DNA of 64,000 nucleotides from CANJBX01 sp035556735 (GCA_035556735.1 DATMFF010000013.1:62001-126000); one strand, 5' to 3'; positions 34,321 through 43,574 are shown, counted from the first letter of the stretch. Notes: generated by a model not told the origin, from the sequence alone. Translations and numbers: made by a program.

Positions 34321-35924
34321 CAGATCGGCACGACCTTGGGACGCTTCCAGCGCACCCAGGTGGCGACGATCAGGCGTGTCAGAGTGAAGGCGGTGAACAG
34401 GGTGGTCGCGATGCCGATGCCGAGCGTCACCGCGAACCCGCGCACCGGGCCGGTGCCGATGAAGAACAGCACGGCCGCCGCGATGAAGGTCGTGATGTTG
34501 GAGTCGAGGATGGTGGCGAGCGCGCGCGAGAAGCCCGCGTCGAGCGCCTGGATGGCCGAGCGGCCCGCCCGCACCTCCTCGCGAATGCGCTCGTAGATCA
34601 GCACGTTGGAATCGACCGCGATGCCGACCGTGAGCACGATGCCGGCGATGCCGGGCAAGGTGAGCGTGGCGTTGAGCAGCGACAGGATGCCGAAGATCAT
34701 CGCGACGTTGACGGCGACCGCGATGTTCGCGAACAGCCCGAACAGGCCGTAGGTCACGAACATGAAGACGATCACCAGCGCCGAGCCGATGTAGGCGGCG
34801 AACTTGCCCTTCTGGATCGAGTCCTGGCCGAGGCCGGGGCCGACGGTGCGCTCCTCGATGATGGTCAGCGGCGCCGGCAGCGCGCCCGCGCGCAGCAGGA
34901 TGGCGAGGTCGTTGGCGCTCTCGACGGTGAAGTTGCCGGAGATCTGGCCGGAGCCGCCGATGATCGGCTCGCGGATCACCGGCGCCGAGATCACCTCGTT
35001 GTCGAGCACGATCGCGAACGGGCGGCCGACGTTCTCCTGGGTGACCTGCGCGAACTTGCGCGCGCCCGCGGTATTGAAGCGGAAGGTGACGATCGGCTCG
35101 CCGCTGCGCTGGTCGAAACCGGGCTGCGCATCCGTGAGCTCCTCGCCCGAGACCAGAACCTGCTTCTGCACCAACACCGGAGTCTTGGGATCGGTCTTGC
35201 CCTCGTAGAGCACCTCGGAGTCGGGCGGCGGGCGCGTCGCCAGCGCGTCCTGGGCCGACATCGACATGTCGACCAGGCGGAAAGTCAGCTTGGCGGTCGT
35301 GCCGAGCAGTTGCTTGAGGCGCGAGGGATCCTGCAGGCCGGGCACCTGCACCAACACCCGGTCGACGCCTTGGCGCTGGATCAGCGGCTCGACCGTGCCG
35401 AGCTCGTTGACGCGCCGTTCGATGATCTGGATCGACTGGTCGACCGACTGGCGGATGCGCTCCAGCATCGCTGCTTCGGTCACCGTCAGCCGCACCGTGC
35501 GGTTGCCGGCGTCGGCGACGTCCACGGAGCGCTGGCCGGTGCCTCCCAGAAGCCCGCCGAGTGGCTGCGACAGCTCGCGCAGTTTTGTCAGCGCCTGATC
35601 GAAATCGGCGTCGTCACGGATGCGGACCTCGACGCTGCTGCCGCGGGCGGTCAGCCCGGTGTAGCCGATGCGCGCGTCGCGCAGCACGCGGCGCACGTCG
35701 TCGCGCAGCGCGTCGACCTTCTCCTTGCGCACGGCATTGGAGTCGACCTCCAGCAGGATGTGGGAGCCGCCCTGCAGGTCGAGCCCGAGCACCACGTGGC
35801 GCTGCGCCCACTTCGGCCAGCTCTCGACGGTCGTCTGGGAAATGAAGTTCGGCACCGCAAACAGGCAGACGAGCAGCGCCGCCGCCAGCGTCGCGATCGC
35901 CTTCCAACGCGAGAAATAGAGCAT
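34321..35924 (-). CDS. secD: Protein translocase subunit SecD
   Basis: A 534-residue SecD with six transmembrane helices and a large periplasmic region. The N-terminal helix (KAIATLAAALLVCLFAVPNF) is followed by VLGLDLQGGSHILLEVD, the family's conserved DLxGG motif. Then come the P1 domain with GTVEPLIQRQGVDRVLVQVPG, the P4 region, and the membrane block GIVLTVGIAVDSNVLIYERIREE with the conserved charged residues of proton-driven SecDF. It is co-directional with yajC (105 bp upstream) and secF. Confidence 0.97.
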
Positions 35925-36028
35925 GGGCCTTGCGAGCTCCTATGGCGCGAACCGCGCCGCTGTGCGGTCAGCGACGGCGACAGCCGGGCGCCTGCCGCCC
36001 GGCCGACGAGCCGCCGCGACGTGCGGCG

Positions 36029-36379
36029 CTAGGACTTCGCCGCCGCGGCCTCGTCCTTCACCGGCTCGCCCTTGGCGCGCACGTCCGAGACCATGCTGCG
36101 CACCTGGCGCGTCCGGACACCCTCGGCGATCTCGATCTCGATCTGATCGTCGTCGATGACCTTGGTGACCTTGGCCACGATTCCGCCCGAGGTCACAACC
36201 GTGTCCCCGCGCCGGACGTTCTTGATCATCTCCTGGTGCTGCTTCGCGCGCTTCTGCTGCGGACGCAGGATCAGGAAATACATGATCACGAAAATACCGA
36301 CGAACGGCAGCAGTGACATGATCATGTCGCTGCCTCCGGCACCGGCACCCTGGGCAAATGCGGGCGTAATGAACATCAA
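36029..36379 (-). CDS. yajC: Preprotein translocase subunit YajC
   Basis: A 116-residue YajC, a small single-pass partner of SecDF. The transmembrane helix is about 22-41 (SLLPFVGIFVIMYFLILRPQQKR), with the family's LRPQQKR juxtamembrane motif. The soluble part continues MIKNVRRGDTVVTSGGIVAKV. It is the first gene of the yajC-secD-secF run on the minus strand. The divergent DUF815 ATPase gene starts about 240 bp away, so the promoters of both lie in that gap. Confidence 0.95.
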   Translation of the reverse strand: MMFITPAFAQGAGAGGSDMIMSLLPFVGIFVIMYFLILRPQQKRAKQHQEMIKNVRRGDTVVTSGGIVAKVTKVIDDDQIEIEIAEGVRTRQVRSMVSDVRAKGEPVKDEAAAAKS

Positions 36380-36576
36380 CTTCCCCTGGCAGATGTAATC
36401 TTAGGAATCGTGGCAAACCAGCGACTTGGCACGCCTTTTTGCAGCCGCGCGGGACTATAGCCGCCGGGGGTGCGAATGCAACGCGCAAACCCGCACATGG
36501 TCGCACGATCCGGAGAGGCGCGGCCGGGTCCGGGCGACCGCGCCCCCCGTCTGGCTGCTCCAATGCTCCGCGGCTT

Positions 36577-36600
36577 CCACTGTACCGGATCATGCGCTAA
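36577..36600. repeat. Partial copy of the GAGCATGATC-type repeat
   Basis: CCACTGTACCGGATCATGCGCTA resembles the right half of the palindromic repeat seen complete at 39101-39259 and 58515-58550. It lies in the yajC/ATPase divergent gap. Confidence 0.5.
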
Positions 36601-36618
36601 GGGTGCGGCCCCGCTGAA

Positions 36619-37599
36619 ATGACCGCCATGGCCAAAGCCCGAAAATCAACGTCCAAATCCGGATCAAGGTCCACATCGAGGTCCGTCCCCGCACCGGCAC
36701 GGCGCGCGGCGACCAGGAGCCCCGCCGGTTCCGCGCCCGCCGACGCCGCCGTGCTCGCCCGCATCGCCGACGCGATCGAGCGCCTCGCGCCGAGCACCCC
36801 CGCGGCGCCGGACTTCACGGTCGCCGATGCCTTCGTCTGGCAGCCGGCCGGCCGCCGGCTCGTGCCGGTGCCCCGCGTCAACCGCATGGACATGTCGCTG
36901 CTCAAGGGCATCGACCGCATGCGCGACATCCTGATCGAGAACACGGAACGTTTCGCGCGCGGCCTGCCCGCCAACAACGCGCTGCTGTGGGGCGCGCGCG
37001 GGATGGGCAAGTCCTCGCTGGTGAAGGCCGCGCACGCCTCGATCAACGCCGCCCTCGGCAGGCAGGCCGGGCTGCTCAAGCTGGTCGAGATCCATCGCGA
37101 GGATATCGAGAGCCTTCCCGACCTGATGACGCTGGTGCGCGGGGTGCCCTACCGCTTCATCGTGTTCTGCGACGATCTTTCGTTCGACACCGAGGACACG
37201 TCCTACAAGTCGCTCAAGGCGGTGCTCGAAGGCGGCATCGAGGGGCGGCCCGAGAACGTCATCCTCTACGCCACCTCGAACCGCCGCCACCTCATGGCGC
37301 GCGACATGATCGACAACGAACGCTCGACCGCCATCAATCCCGGCGAGGCCGTCGAGGAGAAGGTCTCGCTGTCGGACCGCTTCGGGCTGTGGCTTGGCTT
37401 CCACCGCTGCAGCCAGGACGAGTTCCTCGCCATGGTCGAGGGCTATGTCAGCCATTTCCGCATCCCGGTCGATGCCGAGACGCTGCGCCGCGAGGCGCTC
37501 GAATGGGCGACCACGCGCGGATCGCGTTCGGGCCGCGTGGCGTGGCAATACATCCAGGATCTCGCCGGACGCCAGGGCGTCAGCCTCGCCGGCGGTTAG
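36619..37599 (+). CDS. DUF815 family ATP-binding protein
   Basis: A 326-residue AAA-type ATPase of the DUF815 family. The first ~55 residues are Lys/Arg/Ser/Ala-rich and probably disordered. Walker A is LLWGARGMGKSSLVKA (about 122-131), Walker B is FIVFCDDLSFD, a sensor-like ILYATSNRRHLM follows, and the C-terminal helical lid runs to the end. DUF815 proteins are widely conserved in proteobacteria beside yajC/secDF or LysM-lipoprotein genes, but their role is unknown. The start may be ATG 36619 or ATG 36628. Confidence 0.9.
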   Translation: MTAMAKARKSTSKSGSRSTSRSVPAPARRAATRSPAGSAPADAAVLARIADAIERLAPSTPAAPDFTVADAFVWQPAGRRLVPVPRVNRMDMSLLKGIDRMRDILIENTERFARGLPANNALLWGARGMGKSSLVKAAHASINAALGRQAGLLKLVEIHREDIESLPDLMTLVRGVPYRFIVFCDDLSFDTEDTSYKSLKAVLEGGIEGRPENVILYATSNRRHLMARDMIDNERSTAINPGEAVEEKVSLSDRFGLWLGFHRCSQDEFLAMVEGYVSHFRIPVDAETLRREALEWATTRGSRSGRVAWQYIQDLAGRQGVSLAGG

Positions 37600-37643
37600 C
37601 GCGGCACGCGGTTAGCGCGGCGTCCGTTTCGCGCCAGGCGCGC

Positions 37644-38861
37644 CTAGGCGCCCGGCAGGAACTGCATCGGATCGACCGGCGTCGACCCCTTGCGGATCTC
37701 GAAGTGCAATTGCGGCGCCGACACGGTGCCGGTCGCACCCGAGCGCGCGATCACCTGGCCGCGGCGCACGGTATCGCCCTTCTTGACCATCAGTTCGCTC
37801 GCATGGGCATAGGCGGTGACGTAGCCGCTGCCGTGCCGCACCAGCACCAGGTTGCCGTAGCCTTTCAGCTCGTTGCCGGAATAGGCGACGACGCCATCCT
37901 CTGCCGCGCGGATCGCGGTGCCTTCCGGCACCGAAAGATTGATCCCGTCGTTCTGCTGGCCGTTGGTCATCGGCCCGAAGCCGGAAATCACGCGCCCGCG
38001 CACCGGCCACCGGAACTGGGGTGCCGCGGCATGCGTGCTGGCGGTCCGCTCGACATGGTCGGTCGCCGGCGTGAGCACGCGGGCGCTCGGCTGCGCGGGC
38101 GCCGCGCTCGCGACCTGCTGATGCGGCTGCGGGGCACGCTTCGCCGGGGTCGCGGCCACCGCGGCGGGCTTCGCCGGGGTCGATGCGGCGACGCCCGGAA
38201 TGACGAGCCGGTCGCCGATCCGCAACGGCTGATCGTACTTGAGATGGTTGGCGGCCGCGATCTCGCGCGGGCTCTTCTTGTAGCGCCGCGACAGGCCGAG
38301 CAGCGTCTCGCCCGGCGCCACCACGTGCGTCATGGACGCCGCCGGCGCGGCTTTCGTGCGGGCGATCTTCGGCGCGGGCGAGGCCGGCTTGGTGGCCGGG
38401 GCGGCAATGCTTGGCACCGCGGTCACGCGGCGCGGAATGACGATCCGCTGCCCGGCCGTGAGGCGGGAATTGCGGCCGAGCCCGTTGGCCTGCATCAGCG
38501 CGGCCTCGGGCACGTTGTAGCGCAGCGACAGGGACTCGATGGTCTCGCCCTGAGCCACCGTCACGGGCGTCCCGCCGTTCCACGTGTATTGCGACTGCGT
38601 CGCGGGCTTGACCGTGCCCGTCACGTCGCCGTGGCGGATCGACGCCGGCGCCGCCTGCGCGGTGTGCAGGGGCCGCGATTCCACCTTCGAGACGGGCGCC
38701 GCCTGCGCACGGTTGATCGAGCCGGTCACCTCCGGCGACGAACCGCGGGAATTGAACGGATTTTCGGCGAACCGGGTCGTATCGGCACTGCAGGCTGCCA
38801 GTCCGGCCGCCAGCGCGACAAGGACGACGCCGCGCAGGCAAATCGCTTCGACCTTACGCAT
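37644..38861 (-). CDS. NlpD-like lipoprotein: two LysM domains and a degenerate LytM (M23) domain
   Basis: A 405-residue murein hydrolase activator. The lipoprotein signal has lipobox LAAC (Cys24). LysM repeats lie at about 115-165 (VAQGETIESLSLRYNVP) and about 210-260 (VVAPGETLLGLSRRYKK). The C-terminal M23 fold (about 305-405) keeps AYAH and LHFEIR, but the first zinc-ligand motif HxGxD reads NDGIN, so the peptidase is probably inactive, as in E. coli NlpD/EnvC. Such proteins activate amidases at the division septum. ATG 38861 is chosen for the lipoprotein signal. It lies in the pcm-surE region, as nlpD does in many proteobacteria. Confidence 0.9.
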   Translation of the reverse strand: MRKVEAICLRGVVLVALAAGLAACSADTTRFAENPFNSRGSSPEVTGSINRAQAAPVSKVESRPLHTAQAAPASIRHGDVTGTVKPATQSQYTWNGGTPVTVAQGETIESLSLRYNVPEAALMQANGLGRNSRLTAGQRIVIPRRVTAVPSIAAPATKPASPAPKIARTKAAPAASMTHVVAPGETLLGLSRRYKKSPREIAAANHLKYDQPLRIGDRLVIPGVAASTPAKPAAVAATPAKRAPQPHQQVASAAPAQPSARVLTPATDHVERTASTHAAAPQFRWPVRGRVISGFGPMTNGQQNDGINLSVPEGTAIRAAEDGVVAYSGNELKGYGNLVLVRHGSGYVTAYAHASELMVKKGDTVRRGQVIARSGATGTVSAPQLHFEIRKGSTPVDPMQFLPGA

Positions 38862-39255
38862 TGAACTGCTCACTCGCACGCACACCACAACACAGGGGTG
38901 TGAGTAAGCGGCGGTTCAGGTAAAAATTACTTTAAATGCGCAAGGTCCGCTTAAGCGTCGTAAAGAAAACCATAACGTTAAGGCTTGGCGAGCGGCTCGA
39001 CCGTCGCCGCTCTGGACGTGCATCGCGCCGGATCTTGTCCGAAAGCCGTGCCCATCCTCGGACCAAGTCCGACGGCACCCTTGTCGGGATCATGCCTCCT
39101 TGAGCATGATCTTGTCCGAAAACCGGTATCCACTTTTCGGGGTCATGCCTCCTTGAGCATGATCTTGTCCGAAAACCGGTATCCACTTTTCGGGATCATG
39201 CCTCCTTGAGCATGATCTTGTCCGAAAACCGGTATCCACTTTTCGGGATCATGCT
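38862..39255. other. 394-bp intergenic region with tandem repeat array
   Basis: Contains an AT-rich promoter-like stretch at 38915-38975 (AAAAATTACTTTAAATGCG, minus-strand promoter of the LysM gene likely), a degenerate copy of the repeat at about 39030-39100, and the perfect 53-bp array up to pcm. No gene is seen. Confidence 0.65.
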
Positions 39256-39259
39256 CTAT
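39101..39259. repeat. Three-copy tandem array of a 53-bp palindromic repeat
   Basis: Units 39101-39153, 39154-39206 and 39207-39259 are nearly identical; they differ at one base in unit 1 and at the last bases of unit 3. Each unit folds as GAGCATGATC ... CCGAAAA-loop-TTTTCGG ... GATCATGCTC. The last unit's outer arm reaches 39256, touching the pcm stop codon. A diverged copy precedes it at 39030-39100. Unlike a CRISPR, there are no unique spacers. Confidence 0.92.
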
Positions 39260-39912
39260 AGCTCGCGCGCTTTCCCCGGCACGAGCGGGACGAAGCGCAC
39301 CGGCAGCAATTCCTCGCGCGCGACCTCCTCCCCGCGGCGCGTCACCTTGACGATGTGCTGCGGGCCTCCGTCGGGCCCGAGCGGCAGCAGCATCACGCCC
39401 TCGTCGGCAAGTTGGTCGACCAGCGCCTGCGGAACTTCCGCCGCCGCTGCCGTGACCATGATGCGCTCGTAGGGCGCCTTATCCGGCGCGCCGAGCATGC
39501 CGTCGGCGACGAGCACCTCGATGTTGCCGTAGCCCAGGGTCTGGAAGCGCGTGCGCGCGGCCTGCGCCAGCGTGCGGTAGCGCTCGACCGTAACCACCTC
39601 GCGCGCGAGGCGCGAGAGCACCGCCGCCTGATAACCCGAGCCGGTGCCGATCTCGAGCACGCGGTGCTCCGGCTCGGGCGCGAGCTGCTCGGTCATGAAC
39701 GCCACCACGTAGGGCTGGCTGATCGTCTGGCCGCAGGGGATCGGCAGCGCGTGGTCGGCGTAGGCCGCCGCCACGTGCTCTGGCGGCACGAAATACTCGC
39801 GCGGCACCTCGTCCATCGCGCGCAGCACGTCCGCGTCCATGATGCCGCTGCGTCGCAGGTTGAGCAGGAACTCCATCCGCTCGACGCTGTCGTCAGCGGG
39901 GCCCGCGCTCAC
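39256..39912 (-). CDS. pcm: Protein-L-isoaspartate O-methyltransferase
   Basis: A 218-residue PCMT, which uses S-adenosylmethionine to repair isoaspartyl residues in aged proteins. Motif I reads VLEIGTGSGYQAAVLS, preceded by CGQTISQPYVVAFMTE, the family's isoaspartate-binding segment. YERIMVTAAAAEVPQALVDQL and the C-terminal GGPQHIVKVTRR follow. Its ATG overlaps the surE stop by 4 bp, a common pairing (surE-pcm). The stop codon abuts a large palindromic repeat array that could serve as the 3' end structure. Confidence 0.96.
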   Translation of the reverse strand: MSAGPADDSVERMEFLLNLRRSGIMDADVLRAMDEVPREYFVPPEHVAAAYADHALPIPCGQTISQPYVVAFMTEQLAPEPEHRVLEIGTGSGYQAAVLSRLAREVVTVERYRTLAQAARTRFQTLGYGNIEVLVADGMLGAPDKAPYERIMVTAAAAEVPQALVDQLADEGVMLLPLGPDGGPQHIVKVTRRGEEVAREELLPVRFVPLVPGKAREL

Positions 39913-40673
39913 GACAGCACTCCCGCGAGCTTGGTCATGAACGGCTCGTCCGTCATGTCGAGGCGCAGCGGCGTCACCGAGATGCGGTGGTCGGCGAGCG
40001 CCGCAAGGTCGGTGCCCCTGCCCGGCGGCGGCCGCTCGCGGCGGTCGTACGCGATCCAGAAGTAAGGATTGCCGCGCCCGTCGTGGCGCGCGTCGATGCG
40101 CAGCAGCTCGGGACCGCGATGGCCCTGCGCGGTGACGGCGACGCCCTTCACCTCGTCCGGCGCACAGTCGGGGAAATTCAGGTTGATGAGCACGTTCTGC
40201 GGGATTCCGGTGTCGAGCACCTTGCGGATGACGCCGGGCGCGTGCGTGATCGCCGTTTCCCAGAACGGCTTCTGGCGGCTCTGCGCCCCGAACGACAGCG
40301 ACAGCGCGAACGAGGGAATGCCGAGGATCGTGCCCTCGATCGCGCCGGCGATGGTGCCGGAATAGGTCACGTCCTCCGCCACGTTGCGGCCGCGATTGAC
40401 GCCGGACAGGATGAGGTCCGGCCCGTGCTCGAACAGGATGTGGCGCACGCCCATGACCACGCTGTCGGTCGGCGTGCCGCGCACCGCGAAGCGGCGTTCC
40501 TCAACCTGGCGCAGGCGCAGCGGGTCGTTGAGCGAGAGCGAGTGTGCGACGCCCGACTGGTCCGTCTCCGGCGCGACGATCCACACGTCGTCGGAGAGCT
40601 GGCGCGCGATCTCGGCGCAGACGTCGAGGCCTGGCGCGTGGATGCCGTCGTCGTTGGTGATCAGGATGCGCAT
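39909..40673 (-). CDS. surE: 5'/3'-nucleotidase SurE
   Basis: A 254-residue SurE, a metal-dependent nucleoside-monophosphate phosphatase linked to stationary-phase survival. It begins MRILITNDDGIHAPGL, where the adjacent aspartates bind metal. SGVAHSLSLNDPLRL, SGVNRGRNVAEDVTYSGTIAGAIEGT and VLINLNFPD are all conserved. It sits between serS (6 bp upstream) and pcm (4-bp overlap), so serS-surE-pcm form one likely operon. Confidence 0.97.
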   Translation of the reverse strand: MRILITNDDGIHAPGLDVCAEIARQLSDDVWIVAPETDQSGVAHSLSLNDPLRLRQVEERRFAVRGTPTDSVVMGVRHILFEHGPDLILSGVNRGRNVAEDVTYSGTIAGAIEGTILGIPSFALSLSFGAQSRQKPFWETAITHAPGVIRKVLDTGIPQNVLINLNFPDCAPDEVKGVAVTAQGHRGPELLRIDARHDGRGNPYFWIAYDRRERPPPGRGTDLAALADHRISVTPLRLDMTDEPFMTKLAGVLS

Positions 40674-40679
40674 GCTCGG

Positions 40680-41960
40680 TTACGCCCGCTCGATCACCTT
40701 CATGCCGCCCATGTAGCCCTGCAACACGTCGGGGACGGCGATCGCACCATTCTGCTGCTGATAGGTCTCCATCACCGCGATCATGGCGCGCCCGACCGCG
40801 ACCCCCGAGCCGTTGAGCGTGTGCACGTGGCGCACGGCGCGGCCCTCCCTGGTGCGATAGCGCGCCTGCATGCGCCGCGCCTGGAACTCGCCGCACACGG
40901 AGCACGAGGAGATCTCGCGATAGGCGCCCTGCCCCGGCAGCCACACCTCGATGTCGTAGGTCTTCTGCGAGGCGAAGCCCATGTCGCCGGTGCACAGCGT
41001 CACCACGCGATAGTGCAGGTCGAGCCGGCGCAGGATCTCCTCGGCGCAGGCGAGCATGCGCTCGTGCTCGTCCTTGCTCTGCTCGGGCGTGGTGATCGAG
41101 ACGAGCTCGACCTTGGTGAACTGGTGCTGGCGGATCATGCCGCGCGTGTCGCGGCCGGCCGCCCCCGCTTCCGCGCGAAAGCACGGGGTGCAGGCGGTCA
41201 GCCGCAGCGGCAGCTCGTCCTCGTCGAGGATCTGCTCGCGCACGAGGTTGGTGAGCGGCACCTCGGCGGTGGGGATGAGCCAGTGCCCGGTCGTCGTGCG
41301 GAACTGGTCCTCGGCGAACTTCGGAAGCTGCGCCGTGCCGAACATGACGTCGTCCTGCACCATCAGCGGCGGCGCGATCTCCGCATAGCCGTGCTCGCCG
41401 GTGTGTACGTCGAGCATGAACTGGGCGAGCGCGCGCTCGAGCCGCGCGAGACCACGCTTGAGCACGACGAACCGTGCGCCGGACAGCTTCGCCGCCGCCT
41501 CGAAGTCCATCATGCCGAGCGCCTCGCCGAGCTCGAAATGCTGCCTGGGCGCGAAGGCGTAGTCGCGCTTGGCGCCGAAGTGGTGATGCTCGACGTTGTC
41601 GTGCTCGTCCTCGCCGTCGGGCACCTCGTCGAGCGGCAGGTTGGGAATCTGCGCGAGCGCGTCGTCGAGTTCCTTCGAGACGGCCTTCTCTTCCGCCTCC
41701 ATCGCGGGGATCTGGTCCTTGAGCGCACCGACCTCCGTCATCAGTGTCTGGGCGGTGGCCTCGTCCTTCTTCTTCTTGGCCTCGCCGATCTCCTTCGATG
41801 CTGCGTTGCGGCGCGCCTGCGCCGCCTCCAGCCGCTGGATGACGGCGCGCCGGCGCTCGTCGATGGCGATCAGCCGCGCCGACTCGCCCGCCAGACCGCG
41901 GCGCCCCAGGGCGCGGTCGAAGGCTTGCGGGTTGTCGCGGATCCAGCGGATATCGTGCAT
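40680..41960 (-). CDS. serS: Serine-tRNA ligase
   Basis: A 426-residue class II synthetase. The N-terminal ~110 residues form the antiparallel coiled coil that grips the long variable arm of tRNA-Ser (AQARRNAASKEIGEAKKKKDEATA). Motif 2 reads CFRAEAGAAGRDTRGMIRQHQF and motif 3 GVAVGRAMIAVMETYQ, slightly diverged from the common GLAVGR-LVAILENYQ. MHDIRWIRDNPQAFDRAL is the normal start; the in-frame extension to 42008 runs into a repeat element. It is followed 6 bp later by surE. Confidence 0.97.
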   Translation of the reverse strand: MHDIRWIRDNPQAFDRALGRRGLAGESARLIAIDERRRAVIQRLEAAQARRNAASKEIGEAKKKKDEATAQTLMTEVGALKDQIPAMEAEEKAVSKELDDALAQIPNLPLDEVPDGEDEHDNVEHHHFGAKRDYAFAPRQHFELGEALGMMDFEAAAKLSGARFVVLKRGLARLERALAQFMLDVHTGEHGYAEIAPPLMVQDDVMFGTAQLPKFAEDQFRTTTGHWLIPTAEVPLTNLVREQILDEDELPLRLTACTPCFRAEAGAAGRDTRGMIRQHQFTKVELVSITTPEQSKDEHERMLACAEEILRRLDLHYRVVTLCTGDMGFASQKTYDIEVWLPGQGAYREISSCSVCGEFQARRMQARYRTREGRAVRHVHTLNGSGVAVGRAMIAVMETYQQQNGAIAVPDVLQGYMGGMKVIERA

Positions 41961-42015
41961 GGCAGGTTCTTTCGCTGATGCCCGGTCAGGGCAGCCAGTA
42001 CGCCACAACGGTTTA

Positions 42016-42064
42016 GAGCATCATCCCGGAAAGTGGAAACCGGCTTTCGGGAAAGTTCATGCCC
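42016..42064. repeat. Copy of the GAGCATGATC-type palindromic repeat
   Basis: GAGCATCATCCCGGAAAGTGG ... CCGGCTTTCGGGAAAGTTCATG, a diverged single copy of the repeat family arrayed at 39101-39259, between tatC and serS. Confidence 0.78.
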
Positions 42065-42161
42065 GAACAACAGGCTATGGCGGGATGACGATTCGGAAGA
42101 GATCGCCTCACGGGACACCCCACGTGCCTGATTCCAAGGCCGCTGGATACCCGAGGACGGC

Positions 42162-42962
42162 TCACTCGGCCGGCTTGGCCTCCGGCGGCGCCGCGGCCGC
42201 CTGGCTGGCGGCGGCCTTCTTCTCGACCATCCGCACGGCCCAGATCGAGCCCTCGTAGAGGATCAGCAGCGGGATCGCGAGCGAGAACTGGCTGATGATG
42301 TCGGGCGGCGTCAGGACCGCAGCGATGATGAAGCAGCCGACGATGAAGTAGCGGCGCTTATCCTTGAGCTGCTGCGACGTGATGATGCCGACGCGCCCGA
42401 GCAGCGTGAGGATCACCGGAAGCTGGAAGGCGACGCCGAAGGCGAAGATCAGGCTCATCAATAGCGAGAGATATTCGCCGACCTTCGGCAGGAGCTGGAT
42501 CTCCGCCACCCCGTCGCCGCTCTGCTGCATGCCGAGCGAGAAGCGCACCAGCATGGGCATGACCAGGAAGTAGACCACCAGCGAGCCGAGCACGAAGAAG
42601 ATCGGCGTGGCGACGAGATAGGGCAGGAACGCCTGCCGCTCGTTGCGGTAGAGGCCGGGCGCGACGAACATGTAGATCTGCGTCGCGATCACCGGAAAGG
42701 CCAGGAACGCCGCGCCGAACATGGCGAGCTTGAGCTGCGTGATGAAGTACTCGAGCAGCGCCGTGTAGATGAACTTCGAGTTCTCCGGGCCGGCAACCAG
42801 CACGAACGGCCACACCAGGATGTTGTAGATCTGCTTGGCGAAGAAGAAGCAGCCGATGAATGCGATCGCGAAGGCGATCAGCGCTTTGATCAGCCGCGAG
42901 CGCAGCTCGATCAGGTGATCCATGAGCGGCGCCTTGGTCGCGTCGATGTCTTGCTGGCTCAT
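42162..42962 (-). CDS. tatC: Sec-independent translocase subunit TatC
   Basis: A 266-residue TatC, the receptor for twin-arginine signal peptides. Six transmembrane helices are seen. The N-terminal MDHLIELRSRLIKALIAF carries the LIELRxR signal-recognition motif, and FAFGVAFQLPVILTLLGR and FIIAAVLTPPDIISQFSLAIPLL are typical of helices 4-6. Its ATG overlaps the tatB stop (ATGA). The tatA-tatB-tatC order is the usual alphaproteobacterial operon. A TctC-like protein with a Tat-like signal in this window is a candidate cargo. Confidence 0.97.
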   Translation of the reverse strand: MSQQDIDATKAPLMDHLIELRSRLIKALIAFAIAFIGCFFFAKQIYNILVWPFVLVAGPENSKFIYTALLEYFITQLKLAMFGAAFLAFPVIATQIYMFVAPGLYRNERQAFLPYLVATPIFFVLGSLVVYFLVMPMLVRFSLGMQQSGDGVAEIQLLPKVGEYLSLLMSLIFAFGVAFQLPVILTLLGRVGIITSQQLKDKRRYFIVGCFIIAAVLTPPDIISQFSLAIPLLILYEGSIWAVRMVEKKAAASQAAAAPPEAKPAE

Positions 42963-43423
42963 GCCGCACCTTTCGCGGGCGGCGCCGGCTCGGTTGCGGC
43001 CGCCGGCTCGGCAGAGGCCGCCTGTTCAGGCGGCGTGGGCTGCGGTGCAGCCGCAGGCTCCGGCGCGGCGGCGGACACCTCGTCCGTCGACGGTGCGGGC
43101 GCGGGGGACACGCCGCTGCCGCTGCCGTTGGCTCCGCCCGACCCGAGGCTCGCCTCGACGTCGCGCGCGATGTTGTAGGGATCGATGTCGGAGGTCAGCG
43201 AGCGGATGTTCTGGTTGAGATCGTCGGCGTGCTTCTTGAGGTCGGCCATCTCCGCCTCGCGCATCGCCTCCTGAAACTGGCTCTGGAACTCGGACGCCAT
43301 GCGGCGGACCTTGCCCATCCAGTAGCCGACCGAGCGCAGCACGCCCGGCAGTTCCTTCGGGCCGATGACGATGAGCGCCACCACCCCGATGATGAGAAGC
43401 TCGCTCCACCCGATGTCGAACAT
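42959..43423 (-). CDS. tatB: Sec-independent translocase subunit TatB
   Basis: A 154-residue TatB. The short N-terminal helix MFDIGWSELLIIGVVALIVIGPKELPG contains the family's Glu and GPKELP hinge, followed by the amphipathic helix LRSVGYWMGKVRRMASEFQSQFQEAMRE. The C-terminal ~60 residues are Pro/Ala-rich and low-complexity, as is common in this lineage. It lies about 150 bp after tatA and overlaps tatC. Confidence 0.96.
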   Translation of the reverse strand: MFDIGWSELLIIGVVALIVIGPKELPGVLRSVGYWMGKVRRMASEFQSQFQEAMREAEMADLKKHADDLNQNIRSLTSDIDPYNIARDVEASLGSGGANGSGSGVSPAPAPSTDEVSAAAPEPAAAPQPTPPEQAASAEPAAATEPAPPAKGAA

Positions 43424-43574
43424 TGCCGCTGCAACTCCGGAAGCAATCCGCCTGGCGCCGCCCCCTCGCCGGTGTCCTCGCGCCGCTGCGCGCCGGGTCG
43501 GTCAAAGACCTGCCGGCAGCGAGGGCATGCGTGTGACCTGCGCGGGCGTGCGATCCGGGCGGGCCGCCGCGGAC

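Noticed and set aside
33789..36032. 747-aa plus-strand ORF opposite secD-secF
   Set aside because: Shadow frame created by strong third-position GC bias; secD and secF are unmistakable on the other strand.
39030..39259. CRISPR array
   Set aside because: Direct repeats are contiguous 53-bp hairpins with no unique spacers and no cas genes.
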